A stretch of 64,000 nucleotides of DNA, taken from Liquidambar formosana. Taxonomy: Eukaryota; Streptophyta; Magnoliopsida; Saxifragales; Altingiaceae. Positions 1 to 11,094 of this stretch are shown piece by piece. Where the stretch lies: positions 15,752,046 through 15,816,045 of the forward strand of contig CM077824.1 in assembly GCA_039720395.1 (NCBI GenBank). The letters are read 5' to 3'. A program made the translations under genes and the position numbers. How positions within the stretch are numbered: the stretch's first letter is position 1; every line of letters starts with the position of its first letter. A model generated the notes under the pieces. That model did no database searches. It worked only from the letters and a program-made list of their open reading frames with translations, and was not told the DNA's origin.

Positions 1-399
1 AGCATGTATCAAGAGAATTCATGTATAATGTGTAAAATGCAGAATTAAGTGCCAAATAAATGTGATAATGTCTACTAAAAGTATAACATAAATACAATTT
101 TAAGCTATTATCAATTGTGGATAGTAAAAACGATTTTAGTAGAAGCAAGGTCTCCCACCTTGGCCAAAAATCTATGCAAGAATTATATTACATTTTAATG
201 AAACTTTTTGTAATGACTAGCATGCCCTCTATGTTATAACGTCAAAAATACCAACTATACCCTATTATCCTGCAATTTCTGATTCTCTTCTCATTCTGCC
301 TAACAATTGAAATTGTAGTTAACCCAAACATGGCCTAAAGCAATAATCAGCATCTATCAAGCGACAAGGAAACGGTAACGTTTCTAAAATTTTCATTCC
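1..399. other. AT-rich intergenic sequence
   Basis: No open reading frame, RNA gene or bounded repeat was recognised here. It is the distal upstream flank of the first F-box gene. Confidence 0.5.
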
Positions 400-407
400 C
401 CCAAAAC

Positions 408-601
408 TAGGGGTGTTAATGGTTTGGTTTGGTTCGGTTTTAGGGGAGATTTCAAACCAAACCATTATACTTCAGTTTTGTTCCTCTCAAACCAAAACCA
501 AACCATACTATAAAAAAACCAAACCAAACCAAACCAAACCATTATATTTCGGTTTGGTTGGGTTTGGTTTTCGGTTTTAACCAAAATCATTAACACCCCT
601 A
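408..601. mobile_element. hAT-type MITE with 8-bp target duplication
   Basis: A 194-bp non-coding inverted-repeat element. It starts TAGGGGTGTTAATG and ends with the near complement CATTAACACCCCTA. It is flanked by the exact 8-bp repeat CCCAAAAC at 400-407 and 602-609, the target-site size of hAT transposons. The interior is GGTTTGGTTT-type repeats and their complement, so the whole element can fold into one hairpin. It lies about 180 bp upstream of the F-box ATG at 783, in promoter range. Confidence 0.9.
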
Positions 602-782
602 CCCAAAACCCAAAACCCCAACTTCTGTTACTTTCGTTTTGTAGTTCTCCACATTTCCACCGCCATTGGTGTGGACTGTGGAGTAGAACCCTAGAAATAT
701 ACTCTCTCTCTCTCTCTCCATTTCTGCGGTCCATTGGTTTGGAGCATAAAACCCTAAAACGACTCAATCTCAACCGATAACA
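602..782 (+). promoter_or_regulatory. 5' leader of the first F-box gene
   Basis: This stretch contains a CT microsatellite (about 702-718) and a telobox-like AAACCCTAAA at about 748-757, 26 bases before the ATG. The last 40 bases closely match the leader of the F-box gene at 59598, so the leader was duplicated with the gene. No clear TATA box was identified. Confidence 0.5.
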
Positions 783-1937
783 ATGTCTGACTTTCTCCCT
801 CGCGAAATCTTCTTCGAAATACTCCTTAGATTACCCCACAAAGCCCTCTTGCAATGCACCACCGTCTGCAAATCATGGAACTCCATGATCACAAGCCCTA
901 ACTTCATCACCACCCACCTCAATCGCACAACCCTTTCATACATCACCAACAACAACACTCCTGCTGACCTCCTCCTCCTCAGGCAGTACTTTGAGAGTGG
1001 CAATAAAGAGCGATATTCGCTACGCCGCGACAACGAAACGCTCCGAAGGTATGCTCGACTCGAATTCCCATTTGAGAGTCAAAACCCCTTTTTCAGGATT
1101 GTGGGTTCTTGCAATGGGTTGCTCTGCTTGTCAGACGATTTTGGGTTTTACACCTACACCATTATACTGTACAATCCATCGATTCGAAAGTCCGTGACCC
1201 TTCCAGGACCCAGAGTCACTTTCAAGACGCACGGCCCCTACAAGTTTGCTCTCGGGTTTGGATTCGATGCCAAGCATAATGACCACAAGGTGGTGAGAAT
1301 TGCGAATATCCAAGGACCGGTGGGTCTTGAATACATAGTTCCTCCCATTGTCCAGCTTTACTCGGTTGCATCTGGCTCGTGGCGAGAAATTGATTCTTCT
1401 GCTGCTCCGTATGAAATTATTGATCGGTACTGGTCGCAGGCATTTGTAAATGGGGCTATCCATTGGCTTGCATCCGATAGGCAGTATGACAATTTGATTC
1501 TGTCATTTGATATGGGTACTGAGGTATTCGGGACAATGAAGCTGCCTCCTTGTCTTGTACGCTCGTTTGTGATGGACATGTCGATTAAAGCGTTTGGGGA
1601 ATCGCTTTTGGTGGTTGAGTATGATGGTGCGTTGTTCTTTAGAGAGAGCTGTTCTATATGGGTGATGAAAGAATATGGTGTAGCGGAGTCTTGGAGTAAA
1701 AGATGCACTGTTAGTCTACGAGGAGGATTAGGTACGGCTGTAGCCTTAAGGAAGAAGGGTGAAATACTTATGTCAACTGATGATGGAGAGCTGGTTTCAT
1801 ACCACCCCGAGACCCAACAAACCAAGGACCTTGGAATCCATGGTACCAAGGACTCATTTTATGTGGATAATTACATGGAGACCTTAGTTTTACTCAATAA
1901 CTCAGCAAGGGATGAGGAAAGCAAGAATGCCGACTGA
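783..1937 (+). CDS. F-box/FBA protein, CPR1/CPR30-like
   Basis: Intact single-exon gene of 384 residues. The N-terminal F-box (about residues 2-46) has the LPREI..EILLRLP..ALLQC..VCKSW pattern that binds SKP1 in SCF ubiquitin ligases. An F-box associated (FBA type 1) region follows: GSCNGLLCL at 108-116, then NPSIRK, GFGFD, VQLYS...W, NGAIHWLA, ILSFDMG.EVF, IWVMKEYG..ESW and LVSYHPE motifs. In this family the FBA region recruits the substrate. The target here is unknown; CPR1-type members act in immune receptor turnover, but that role is not shown by this sequence. The start has A at -3 and sits directly before the F-box. A hAT MITE lies 180 bp upstream. Close paralogues at 52213 and 59598 share its 3' flank. 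Confidence 0.92.
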   Translation: MSDFLPREIFFEILLRLPHKALLQCTTVCKSWNSMITSPNFITTHLNRTTLSYITNNNTPADLLLLRQYFESGNKERYSLRRDNETLRRYARLEFPFESQNPFFRIVGSCNGLLCLSDDFGFYTYTIILYNPSIRKSVTLPGPRVTFKTHGPYKFALGFGFDAKHNDHKVVRIANIQGPVGLEYIVPPIVQLYSVASGSWREIDSSAAPYEIIDRYWSQAFVNGAIHWLASDRQYDNLILSFDMGTEVFGTMKLPPCLVRSFVMDMSIKAFGESLLVVEYDGALFFRESCSIWVMKEYGVAESWSKRCTVSLRGGLGTAVALRKKGEILMSTDDGELVSYHPETQQTKDLGIHGTKDSFYVDNYMETLVLLNNSARDEESKNAD

Positions 1938-3480
1938 GGAAGAACAGGAAGAAAAGGCAAGTTACATGGTCTCACACTATAATGGTGTTGAAGTTAATTA
2001 AGATTGTCAATACTCAACCTTGCGTTAAAGCACCAGTACTCGAGGCTTAACGATAAATTAATCAAACAGTGTTACATTTTTCTGGGGTGAATACATATAT
2101 TAGTAACCCACTTATTAATATATTACGGAGTATATATATTGTAATATAGTGGTGGGGTCAAAAGTGTTGCTACATTTTTGCACGAATTTCTATGTTTGTA
2201 TACAATATATTTATTCATATAATGATGGGGTCAAAATAGTGTTACATTTTTGTTCCCTTGGTGAAGTAATAGTTCCAATATTAACTTTATATTGTTTGAT
2301 ATCTCATATGGGTGGATTGATTTTTGTCAGGGCTGTGGCTGGAGTGAATTAAAGGTCAACAGTGAGGAAGCGGGTTAAGGTGGGATGCAGATGAAAGAGT
2401 TGAAGTGGTGTGTTGAATCTCTGTTAGTCAATTACCTTTTTGTCTATATTTAAGATGCAGTCAACTCTTTTTTTTCCCCCCCTTTCCCAAAAGATGTATT
2501 AACTCGTCTGATATTTCACTCTCGGGGCATCTGTGACTGATAGTTTTTGAAAAAATGTACTCTCGAAGAGTAAGTCCTTTAGTTTGACAATAGTAGCTTG
2601 GCATGATTAGGGGCTATCCAGGATCTCTGGCTCCAGATGCTTTGCGGGATACAGTCCTGAATGCCTGTTTGAGAGATGCTGATTCTGGCATGTGATAGAT
2701 GGTCCCCACTCCCCCTTTTTCTTATTTCCTTCTGTTTTTTGAGTTGTTTTCTTCCTTTGTAAGGTCTGTTTCAATTAGCCAAAAAAAAAAAAAAAAAGGT
2801 TGGTTAGGTTTCAGTTGACCACTGAGAAGTAGGTAGTCATGACCTTCGAAAGAATTAGCTAGTCTCACAAGGATTTGATTGCTCAAATTTTCCTCAAAAG
2901 AAAGTTTTAGATAGTCTCATGAAGGTTTGATTGCTCAAATCTTTCATGTTCTCGCTTAGGGGGATTTGCGTTGGAGCCTTGGGGGGGGAGACTATAAACT
3001 CCTTCAGAGTGTGTTGGAGGAAACATTAACAAAGGATGAATTTAGTTAATAATATATATATAGCTAAGCATTTTCATATGATTCTATATTTTTCTTTAAC
3101 TTGTCTTCAAACTAGCTTTTAAGTTGAAGTGGACTTAAAAATATTGGAACATGTGATTTGCTCTTAAGATGTGTTAGAAGGGTGTATAGGAGGTTGAAAG
3201 AGAAGAAACTTGTTATATGTCCAACCACATCGTAGTTGGTGTTTCCCTATAGGGTTAACTACAGAAATCCAAGCTAGGAATAATAGGCATTGGAAATTTG
3301 TGTTTGTCTAACAAAGCTGGGTTACTCAGTTCTAGTAGAGGGCTAAAAGCCTTAAAAGAAACTTCATGTTGGATTTGTTTTTTCCTTTCAGTGTTGTCTA
3401 CGACACCTAAACTGAACCTAATCTATTAAAATTAAGGTCATGTAAATGGGAACATCTTGCTTCCTGTTCTTGTAAGGGGC
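1938..3480 (+). repeat. 3' flank shared with two other F-box loci
   Basis: No gene. Segments of this flank recur in the same order after the F-box copies at 53478 and 60869. Examples: about 2298-2420 matches 61045-61165, and 2494-2545 matches 54010-54067 and 61250-61305. The matches are diverged and broken by indels. This marks the block as a segmental duplication that moved with the gene. A poly(A)/T-rich stretch at 2780-2797 has no clear owner. Confidence 0.7.
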
Positions 3481-5060
3481 TATGATAATCTTGGCTAGTG
3501 CAGGAAAACCTTACTCCATGATGTGGTTACAGTAAACTTCTCGCCAAACAGACCCTTCCAAGTAACAAATCTAATGCACTGAAGCTGAAGTTAATATTCC
3601 TATGGAGGATTGATCGTGCCGATAGTTTTAGCAATAGTTTCAGCAAGTGAAACAAATCTTGAAGTGCTATCTCATCTATCGTAATTGTTGTAGGGTGTTT
3701 GAACATCTTATGGTAATTAAATTGGTCCATTGTGCTAATTCTGGCATTCAAACACACAAGTTGGTGGTGTAATTGGTAGACTTCTCCAAATCGAAGTAAA
3801 GAAATGGGGATGAATAAGTTTGAATCTATCAAACAAGAGTCAATAATTTTTTGCAATGTGGCCTATGAGGTTATCATGAAGATATTTTGTACTAAATAGG
3901 AGGATAGCAGGGATTGACTTCCAACTGCTTTTGCATAATGGAAGCCTGCATGGCTGGTTCAAAACCAAGTTGAGGACTCAGGCTTGGAGACCCTCTATGT
4001 CTAGGATGTTGATTAAGGAAGAGGAGAGATCCGACGACTTCTCGCTTAATGTTTGCAAATGAAATCATTGTATTATGTAGAGCCACTGAGGAAGAATCAA
4101 TGATTTTAGGACCCTATCTTCAGAAATATGGGATGTAGTTTAGTTAGGCTTTAAAAAGTAAGAAGTTGGGAGTAGCAAATGGCAACAGCTTACCTGGGTT
4201 GAGGATATTTAAGCTTTGTTCACCTCTGACCCCAGAAAAAGGTCAACAATAAATTTATGCATCTTGTGAATCAGTGTTAATTGAGGTTTTTTTTTCTATG
4301 GAGGCCTTTTCTCAGTTGATGGGAAAATTGAGTAACCAGATTAGTAGATGGAAATGTAAATCTCTCTTATGGGAAGTTTGATGTAATTAATCAAATCACG
4401 ACCCTGTTAACCCCAACTTACAGCATGTGTACCTTTCTTATTTTTAAGTCATTATTTGAGCTATTGGATTCAGTGATTTTCTGGGCAATTCTGAGGTGAA
4501 AAGCCACTTCTTAACTTTCAAGTGTGGGGTACTTGTTCTGAACAAAAGGTATGCCTGGCTTGGGCTTTGAGAGGTTATAGGATGTGTAGAGAGCTTGATG
4601 TCCAAGCTAGGTAGGTATCTCATTAATAACAAAGATAATATGTGGGTTTAAGTCTTGAAAGCAAAATGTTTTCCTCATTACTCCTTTCAATCAGCTTCAT
4701 GCCTTCATCTAATGCGAATGCTTCCTGGACGTGGAAAGAAATTATGAAATGCAAAGATTTAATCTTCAAAACTTGCTTCTTTATAGTTGCAAACGGAAAG
4801 GAGATAGATTTCTGGAAAGATACTACAGTACTGACTGAATGAATTCAGAATCTAGAGGATGTCATGTCCAGTGGTTGCTCTCTTCAACAGAGTAACGCCC
4901 CTGGAAAATACGTTGTTTAGCTTTATCTGGTGATGATGTTATGACATCAAAATACATCTCTTTTTCGGAAGAAGCTTTGGAATTCGGATATGTAAGAATG
5001 TTTAGAAATTTGCCCTTGGCATATAGTTTTTGAAGTGCTGCCTGTGAAAGTAGGTTAAAC
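3481..5060 (+). pseudogene. Degenerate LINE remnant in the duplicated block
   Basis: Badly decayed reverse-transcriptase-type LINE sequence. Around 4310-4375 a frame reads like the plant LINE stretch upstream of AGR..L (QLMGKLSNQISRWKCKSLL, then a stop). At 4642-4842 a 66-codon frame holds ASWTWKEIMKCKDLI...ANGKEIDFWKDT, matching the GNGKSVNIWKDSW region of the intact LINE at 40.7 kb. A diverged copy of the same fragment lies near 55800-56300, so the LINE inserted before the F-box block was duplicated. About 3760-3830 also has tRNA-like A- and B-box pieces, possibly a SINE scrap. Confidence 0.6.
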
Positions 5061-5064
5061 TTTC

Positions 5065-5079
5065 AAAAAAAAAAAAAAA

Positions 5080-5113
<34 letters not shown>
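5065..5113. repeat. A-tract followed by (GA)n microsatellite
   Basis: Twenty-four A residues run directly into about 12 GA repeats. Confidence 0.95.
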
Positions 5114-7412
5114 GGTTTAGCATGGTGATTCCCTGGTGAGGATTGGCTTTGTGGTTTTGAAGGGGAAATCAAAATTATCTTTCGTTATATTTTTATGTTA
5201 GCTTAATTTGGTTCTCCTCTCTTTAACTGTGTTGTTTAGATAAAGGTGTTGAATAGTTGATTAATCACCAACTGACGTGTACGACTTGTGGGCAAAAATT
5301 GGAGTGTAGGGAACAAGGTGTGCTTTACAGGGATCTGCCTATGGCTGGAGGTCATAACAAGAAATGTTAGTTTGGCTTTCCAAAGATTTTCTTTTAGGCC
5401 TGTTCTGTTTATCAAGCATGTGCCTCTAAAGAAGAGGGAGAGTTGAATTTATATTGATTTATTTCTTTTCAAATTCCATGTTCTTTTTCATTATATGAAC
5501 TTTGCTGTGGACCTGATATAAAAGTTAGTTATAGGAATTTTGTTTTGGGTTTGGGATTATTTTTATGAGATGACTATTGTTTTGGCTGCAGATTTTATTT
5601 TGATTATATTAATTCTGTTTTGGATTTGAATTTAATATCAACTCCATTTTGATTTATTAGGAAAAATTGTAGCCATTGTTGGTGTTTGACTCTTATTCTG
5701 TTTTATGTAATGTGTTTTTGTTTTACCATAGTTTTTTTTTCTTTTCAAGTCAATTCTTTTTCTGCCTCCTTATTTTATGTTTTTTTTTTTTTTTTTTGAA
5801 TTGTGGGTACAATTTTTCTGCCTCCTTTGATGCTCAATATAAAACACTTTTTGAGTAGGAGGGAACACCAATGCATGTGTGCATGAAACAGCTGTCAAAT
5901 TACCGATTTAATACGACCAAGGGTTCAAAACGGCTTTCGGCTAGTAACCTTTCACAAACTGCTTTCGGTTGGTTCGGTAGGTTTGTGTATGGAAAGCTCC
6001 CTTTCGTCATTTGAAAAATGGGCTTTAATTGAGTGAGCTTTTTGTTTGGAGGTGTTTTGGTTGTTTTTGGTTAGGGCTTGGGGTGACTTAGTTTATTGTT
6101 CTTTTTGTTCAGAGATTAGGGCTGCCCTTTGGTTCCCTCAGGACTTCTCATGGTTTTTTCATTTTTCATTTTTTGGTAATTAGTATATTTGTCATTTATT
6201 TTTAAAAGAGGGGGTTTCTTGTTTCATGTTTAGGTAATTGTGTTTTTCTTTTCTTTTTTTTATATTTAATTTTAATTTCATGCTCTAAAATAAACTGAAA
6301 GTACTTATTTTTAGTCTGTCTGTCTGTCTAATCTGGTTTTGTGTGAAATGACTTCAAAGCTAAAGCTTCTCAGTTGTGCAATCTCTGTTTTAGTTTTGTC
6401 AAGTCTTGAAAATCCTTACTACCATGGAACTTCAATCGAAAACCAAAATCCACATTTTCATTTTTTCAGTAAAGTAAAGAGTTGTCAAAATAGAATTTGT
6501 TCTCAAGCAAAAATGAGATTTATTTTGGTAAATTGTTATTCATTTTATTTTTTATGCTTTGAGCTTCATTGTTGGGCATTGATCACCACCTAAAACCTGG
6601 AGAACTAGATATAAAGGAACAAATTTTCTTTGCAATTTTTTTTTTCTTTCTAGTTTTGGGGTTCTATACTTTTTCTCATGTCAATTTTGTTGCCTAATAT
6701 TATGGTAGATCTTTGAACATCAATTTCTCGACTTTTATGCCTTCGAATTTCTTGTAAGTCTGTTTCATCCTTTTTCTTGGGGGTTTTCTTGGTTTGCCTT
6801 CGAGTTCTAATTTGTGGTAAAGTTTTGCTTGATAGGAATTCTATGGTATTAGTGTATTAAATCTTGATTAACCTGTGTGCATAAGATGCTCCAATTATAT
6901 TTCTAGCTTTTAAACTTATCTTGCTGCCCCTGATGTATTGAATATTGTAGTCCTAAACCGAGTTACTTCATGTCTTTTCAGATACATTGACATGATGTAC
7001 AGCATCAGTTTCTGGTCTTGCTAGCTGTCTAGCTTGGATTTGACTTGACTTGACTTGACTTGACTTTGGGGTGCATGATTAACACTGAAAACAAAACCCT
7101 AAGAAATCTGGAAGGTTTAGAAATTAGAGCCTTAGAGGAAACCAACATTAAAAGCCATTAAAAAAAAGGGGGTAAAGTGACAATATAGTATGCATAATAG
7201 GGTCCCAAAGGCTATTATTGGTGTCACCCTGCTAGAAATTATAGATCTTTGGAAATCATTCACATTTTACTAGCCTGTATTATTTTAACTTTTTTTGGAA
7301 AAAAATAAAAAAAATTAGAAAATAGGAAAACATTCAACTAAAAATGTATTTTCTAAGGAAAATGCTAATCTGACCATGGGATTTGCTTCCGATTCCATGG
7401 TTCTTGGGCACA
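5114..7412. other. Intergenic sequence without a recognised gene
   Basis: AT/T-rich sequence with only short open frames that lack recognisable protein features. It contains minor simple repeats: (TCTG)n near 6316-6330, T-tracts near 5780-5797, and five TGACT units at 7041-7065. Confidence 0.5.
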
Positions 7413-7679
7413 CTCCCTTCGTCCCACAAATATAGGTTTTCTTTCTTGTTTTGACTGTTCTAAAATGTTTGTCACTTTGAAAAGTCATATTATAATTTTA
7501 TTTATTTTTAACTTTCCCATATTAGCCTTTATTACATAAAGAGTTGCTTTAAACACAAATAGTAGGATAAGAGTACTTTTGGAAAGTAAAAGTTGAGTGG
7601 ATGACAAATCAATGCATTAATTCTTTTTCTTAATTTGCGTGCTTTTTTAAAGATGTCTATCTTTTTGGGATGGATGGAG
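7413..7679. mobile_element. Stowaway-like MITE
   Basis: A 267-bp non-coding element with terminal inverted repeats CTCCCTTCGTCCCAC (left) and GTGGGA-type GGGATGGATGGAG (right). The ends match the common plant Stowaway CTCCCTCCGTCCC terminus. The right flank is TA, but the left flank is CA, so the TA target duplication is imperfect. Confidence 0.75.
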
Positions 7680-7710
7680 TATGATAAATTCATTTCAAAC
7701 ATTGCATAAT

Positions 7711-7736
7711 TTTATTATTATTATTATTATTATTAT
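7711..7736. repeat. (ATT)n microsatellite
   Basis: About eight ATT units in tandem. Confidence 0.95.
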
Positions 7737-7784
7737 TTTTTGGGTGGCTAGATCTACCACAATGTGATTTAATCTTTTTTGGCC

Positions 7785-7930
7785 CCTTTTTTGGGGGAAC
7801 AAGATAAGAACATGTGAATCTCAAACTACATTAAACAAGGAAGCTATACACTAAGTTCGAATCTAAGATCATCTCTAAGAAGAGGGGCAGAGATGCCACC
7901 AATCAGGCTATAAGGCCATTTATAGCTCTA
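7785..7930 (-). mobile_element. Possible tRNA-derived SINE fragment
   Basis: The minus strand contains GATCTTAGATTCGAACTTA, resembling a pol III B box, within sequence typical of plant SINEs. No clear A box, tail or target duplication was found, so this is tentative. Confidence 0.3.
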
Positions 7931-8020
7931 ATCTAGAGAGATGTGAATCATTTTTTTTTATCTATCATAATTTAGATAGAATTTAAATTTTTTGAAAAAA
8001 AAACTATTTGAAATTTTGAA

Positions 8021-8160
8021 GGGCTTGTTTGGCTGTCGAATTCGAAGATAACTATCATTTTATTGAATTTGTTAATTCAAGATAATAGAGTGTGTGTGCC
8101 TTCAATACTATGTAAAATTTATTAAATTATTTAATTTTGAATTGGACAACCAAATAGGCC
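8021..8160. mobile_element. Tourist-like MITE
   Basis: A 140-bp element beginning GGGCTTGTTTGGCTGTC. Its right end is the near complement GACAACCAAATAGGCC. This GGCC.GTTTGG-type terminus is common in plant Tourist/Harbinger MITEs. TTA follows the right end but is not matched exactly on the left. Confidence 0.6.
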
Positions 8161-9740
8161 TTAAAAAATGCAAACTTTTGACTTCTCATCCAACAAATGA
8201 GAGTGTAAAAGTAACTTTATGAGCTTTGTTTCTTTCGTTTAATTTGCCTCTTTTTCGCATTAGGCATCTCCATTCTCCAATTTTAGACTTTGGGTTGTAG
8301 GAGATGAAGCATTTTTATTCCCTAGGTGAAAACCCTAAAATATTTTTCAATCGGTTTCCTCTATAGCCATTGAAGACGTGTCTTAGGGGTGATCCCAATT
8401 CTAAAGGTAAAATTTGAGGATGATTGGCAATGTCTAGCATGTATCTTTCAGTATTGATAGGGGGTATAACCCATAGAAAGTCAGTAGCTTGTCGCTTTCC
8501 TGCCCACCAAACAAATCAGAATTCAAGTTACACGACAATCACTTATTTGGCTAGGCCGTATGAGGTATGATAATTGAGCTCCAATCATGAAAACTACAGG
8601 GGCAGGCTGCCACTCCATGTGTACATGTCCTGTAAGACGATAAAAACTCCTAGGCTGCTCAATCTGAAGTCTAGTCTCCATGCATCCTTTCTAAGCTGTC
8701 TGCCTATTGTTCATACCTTCTACAAGCTTACATAGTTGCATCTCTCTCAATATGTCTTGTTTTTGGCCAATGACTCCCATCCAAAAGCATGACACCATCA
8801 CAGCAGGCCCATTTTTTCTAAATAAAAGCAAGGAAAAGACAGAAATAAAGGTTCGTTGTACCTCACGGAACACATTAAAAAGAGGAAGTTTGATTTGAAA
8901 GAGAAAATGTTCACCAAATGCAATCATTACCATACAAAAAGTGCCACTTTATCTTGAGGGGCAATTGCTAAAAATTTGTGGTTGCAAATGATCTCTCTGG
9001 TCTCTACATTTTTTTAAAGTAGGTCCAAAAATGTACTCGTATCAGGCTATCGATCAGCTAGCATGTTGTAGCTAAGATACCACTTAGCATGTTGTAGATG
9101 GATAATCGAGTCATTGAGTGGCTACAAGATGGTAAAATCCCCTTTCAAATCATCTTCGATTTCTGCCCCCCGCCCCTCTTTACCCTATGTTTGGTTGCTA
9201 GGATCGAAAAGGAAAGAAAAAGAAAATAAGATAGACTTTGGATTCCTATCATTATGCTGTTTTGGTTTCCATGAAATGAAAAGCTCAGCCTGATTGTGAT
9301 TTAATCTTTTATTTCTAATTATTGCATTGGTGGAAATCAAAAGCACTTTTAATGATGGTAGAAACTTCTTTAGGAAGTGAGTGGAAAGACTCTCATGCAT
9401 GAATCTGTGAGTAAATGGATTGACCTGTTGCCATCAACATGACCGATACAGTCCACTCCATGCATGCATGTCATTACATTTTAGAGGCTGTAAGTCCATT
9501 ATCCATCTTTAGAATCATCAGAACAACTAAAAAAATGTACTGAAACATTTTTTTTAAACTAGTATTTGCTTCAATTTTTTTCCTTTTTTCTTTTTTCTTT
9601 CTTCAACCAGGGCACTTCACCATGGCAGCTTGCATGGAATTCTTAATGAAAAAACAATCGTATTGAACTCTATAGATTACAAAGATTGTAAGTATAATTC
9701 CATTTTTATTCCATTTGTAGGTACCTTTTTTTTTTTTCTT
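8161..9740. other. Intergenic sequence without a recognised gene
   Basis: Only short unsupported open frames are present, including two overlapping frames on opposite strands at 8691-8933. No bounded repeat or RNA gene was seen. Confidence 0.4.
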
Positions 9741-9754
9741 TGCCAAGGATTTAT

Positions 9755-9812
9755 AGGTACTTGAGGATTAATTATCTCCAAGGAGGCATACCATCAGATA
9801 TTGGAATTCTTT
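9755..9812 (+). pseudogene. Leucine-rich repeat exon remnant
   Basis: One frame reads YLRINYLQGGIPSDIG, the plant-type LRR consensus seen in LRR receptor-like proteins (L..N.L.GGIPSDIG). Sequence just upstream is pyrimidine-rich with AG, as at an intron end. No further LRR exon or kinase domain was found nearby, so this is probably an isolated scrap. The call rests on one short motif. Confidence 0.35.
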
Positions 9813-10010
9813 CTTTTCAATCACGCGCGTTGTAAGATCTCTGTTTCTTTTGCCCCCCCCCACCCCCGCGGGCAGCCGCTCCCCCTTTTTCAAGTTTTTG
9901 TTTTGGTTTCAGTTGAATCCTATTTCAATTTTCCTTCTAAAAGAACCCATAACTATTTACTTTTAATGTTTGGCAAACAATTTTTTTTTTGGCTTAGTTT
10001 TGCTAGTTTA

Positions 10011-10240
10011 GGGGCCGTTTGGATAAATTTCTACTTCCTGTTTTTCACTTTCAAAAGAAAAAAAATGAAAATTTTTAATTTGAAAAATTTTGGAAGTTAC
10101 TTCTAAAAGTTGATATAGTAAGAAATTCCTACTACCTCAAATTTTAAAATTAACTATCAAGACTTTGCACTATAAAAAAAATTTTATTTCTTTATTTTTA
10201 AAAGTTAAGAATAGGAAATAAAAGTTTATCCAAATGGGCC
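10011..10240. mobile_element. Tourist-like MITE with TTA target duplication
   Basis: A 230-bp non-coding element. The left end GGGGCCGTTTGGATAAA matches the complement of the right end TTTATCCAAATGGGCC. TTA precedes (10008-10010) and follows (10241-10243), the 3-bp target size of PIF/Harbinger elements. Confidence 0.85.
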
Positions 10241-10517
10241 TTAGTAGTTCAAATTTAGAAACATTTTTAAAGATAATTTCTATGTGTAATGAAGATTAAA
10301 AGTAGAAAAACTTTAATTATAGGTTGGTGTTATTGGTGAGGAAAATGTAGTGGCAAAAGTAGTAGTAATGATGGTGGTGGTGGCCATTTGTGGTGGTGGC
10401 ATTAAGTGTAATGAAACAATTGTGTTGACATTGGGGCAGGCCCGGTTTTGAAGGCATGCGACCAAGGCAGTTGCCTAGAGCCCTATATTTTTGTAAATAT
10501 GTATGAATTTTTTTTTA

Positions 10518-10761
10518 CTCCCTCCGTTCCACTTTATTTGATAAGAATTTTCATTTTGAAAAATCCCAAAAATGTTTGTTACTTGTCATAAGTTAAAACA
10601 ATAATTGTTTTAGTTTTCCAAAATAACCATTATTTTCTATTGAAAAATACTCCATGATTAGGGTAAAATTAGAAAGTAAGTGTCATGACAATGCATTTAA
10701 TAGTGCATCTCAATATGCGTATTTAGTCGAAGAGGCTCAATCAAATTGGGTTTGGAGGGAG
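10518..10761. mobile_element. Stowaway-like MITE
   Basis: A 244-bp element starting CTCCCTCCGTTCC and ending GGAGGGAG. It is TA-flanked on the left; the right flank is TG. The interior is AT-rich and non-coding. Confidence 0.8.
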
Positions 10762-10839
10762 TGGTTTTATTTGTTTGTTTTGTTATGTATGATTTGCAAC
10801 ATGTTCATTTTATTGTTTTAAATGTCTTCGTTTAATTCT

Positions 10840-10872
10840 TCCTTTAAAAAAAAAAAAAAAAAAAAAAAAAAC
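10840..10872. repeat. Poly(A) tract
   Basis: About 27 A residues. No retroelement body could be joined to it with confidence. Confidence 0.8.
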
Positions 10873-11094
10873 ACCCTTTTCAAGCATTTATAAGAGAAGA
10901 GTTTATAGTCAAGGGGTAAATAAAATAAAGGACAACGCTATTTCATTCACGTTTTCCCATCCATTTATATGTGGTAGCTTTTCTTTTTTTCATGCTGGTC
11001 CTCGTATGTTTACTTTCACCTATATATTTTCAGCATATAAAATAGATGGTAAAGGTGGGTGACAAAAAATAAGTGAAGTAGTATTTTTCTAAAA

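Noticed and set aside
1358..1849. 163-codon minus-strand frame inside the first F-box gene
   Set aside because: It is a shadow of the coding strand. It has no domain features, and the + strand frame is a clear F-box/FBA protein.
3760..3830. A tRNA gene
   Set aside because: There are A- and B-box-like pieces, but no cloverleaf, acceptor stem or anticodon arm could be formed. At best it is a SINE scrap.
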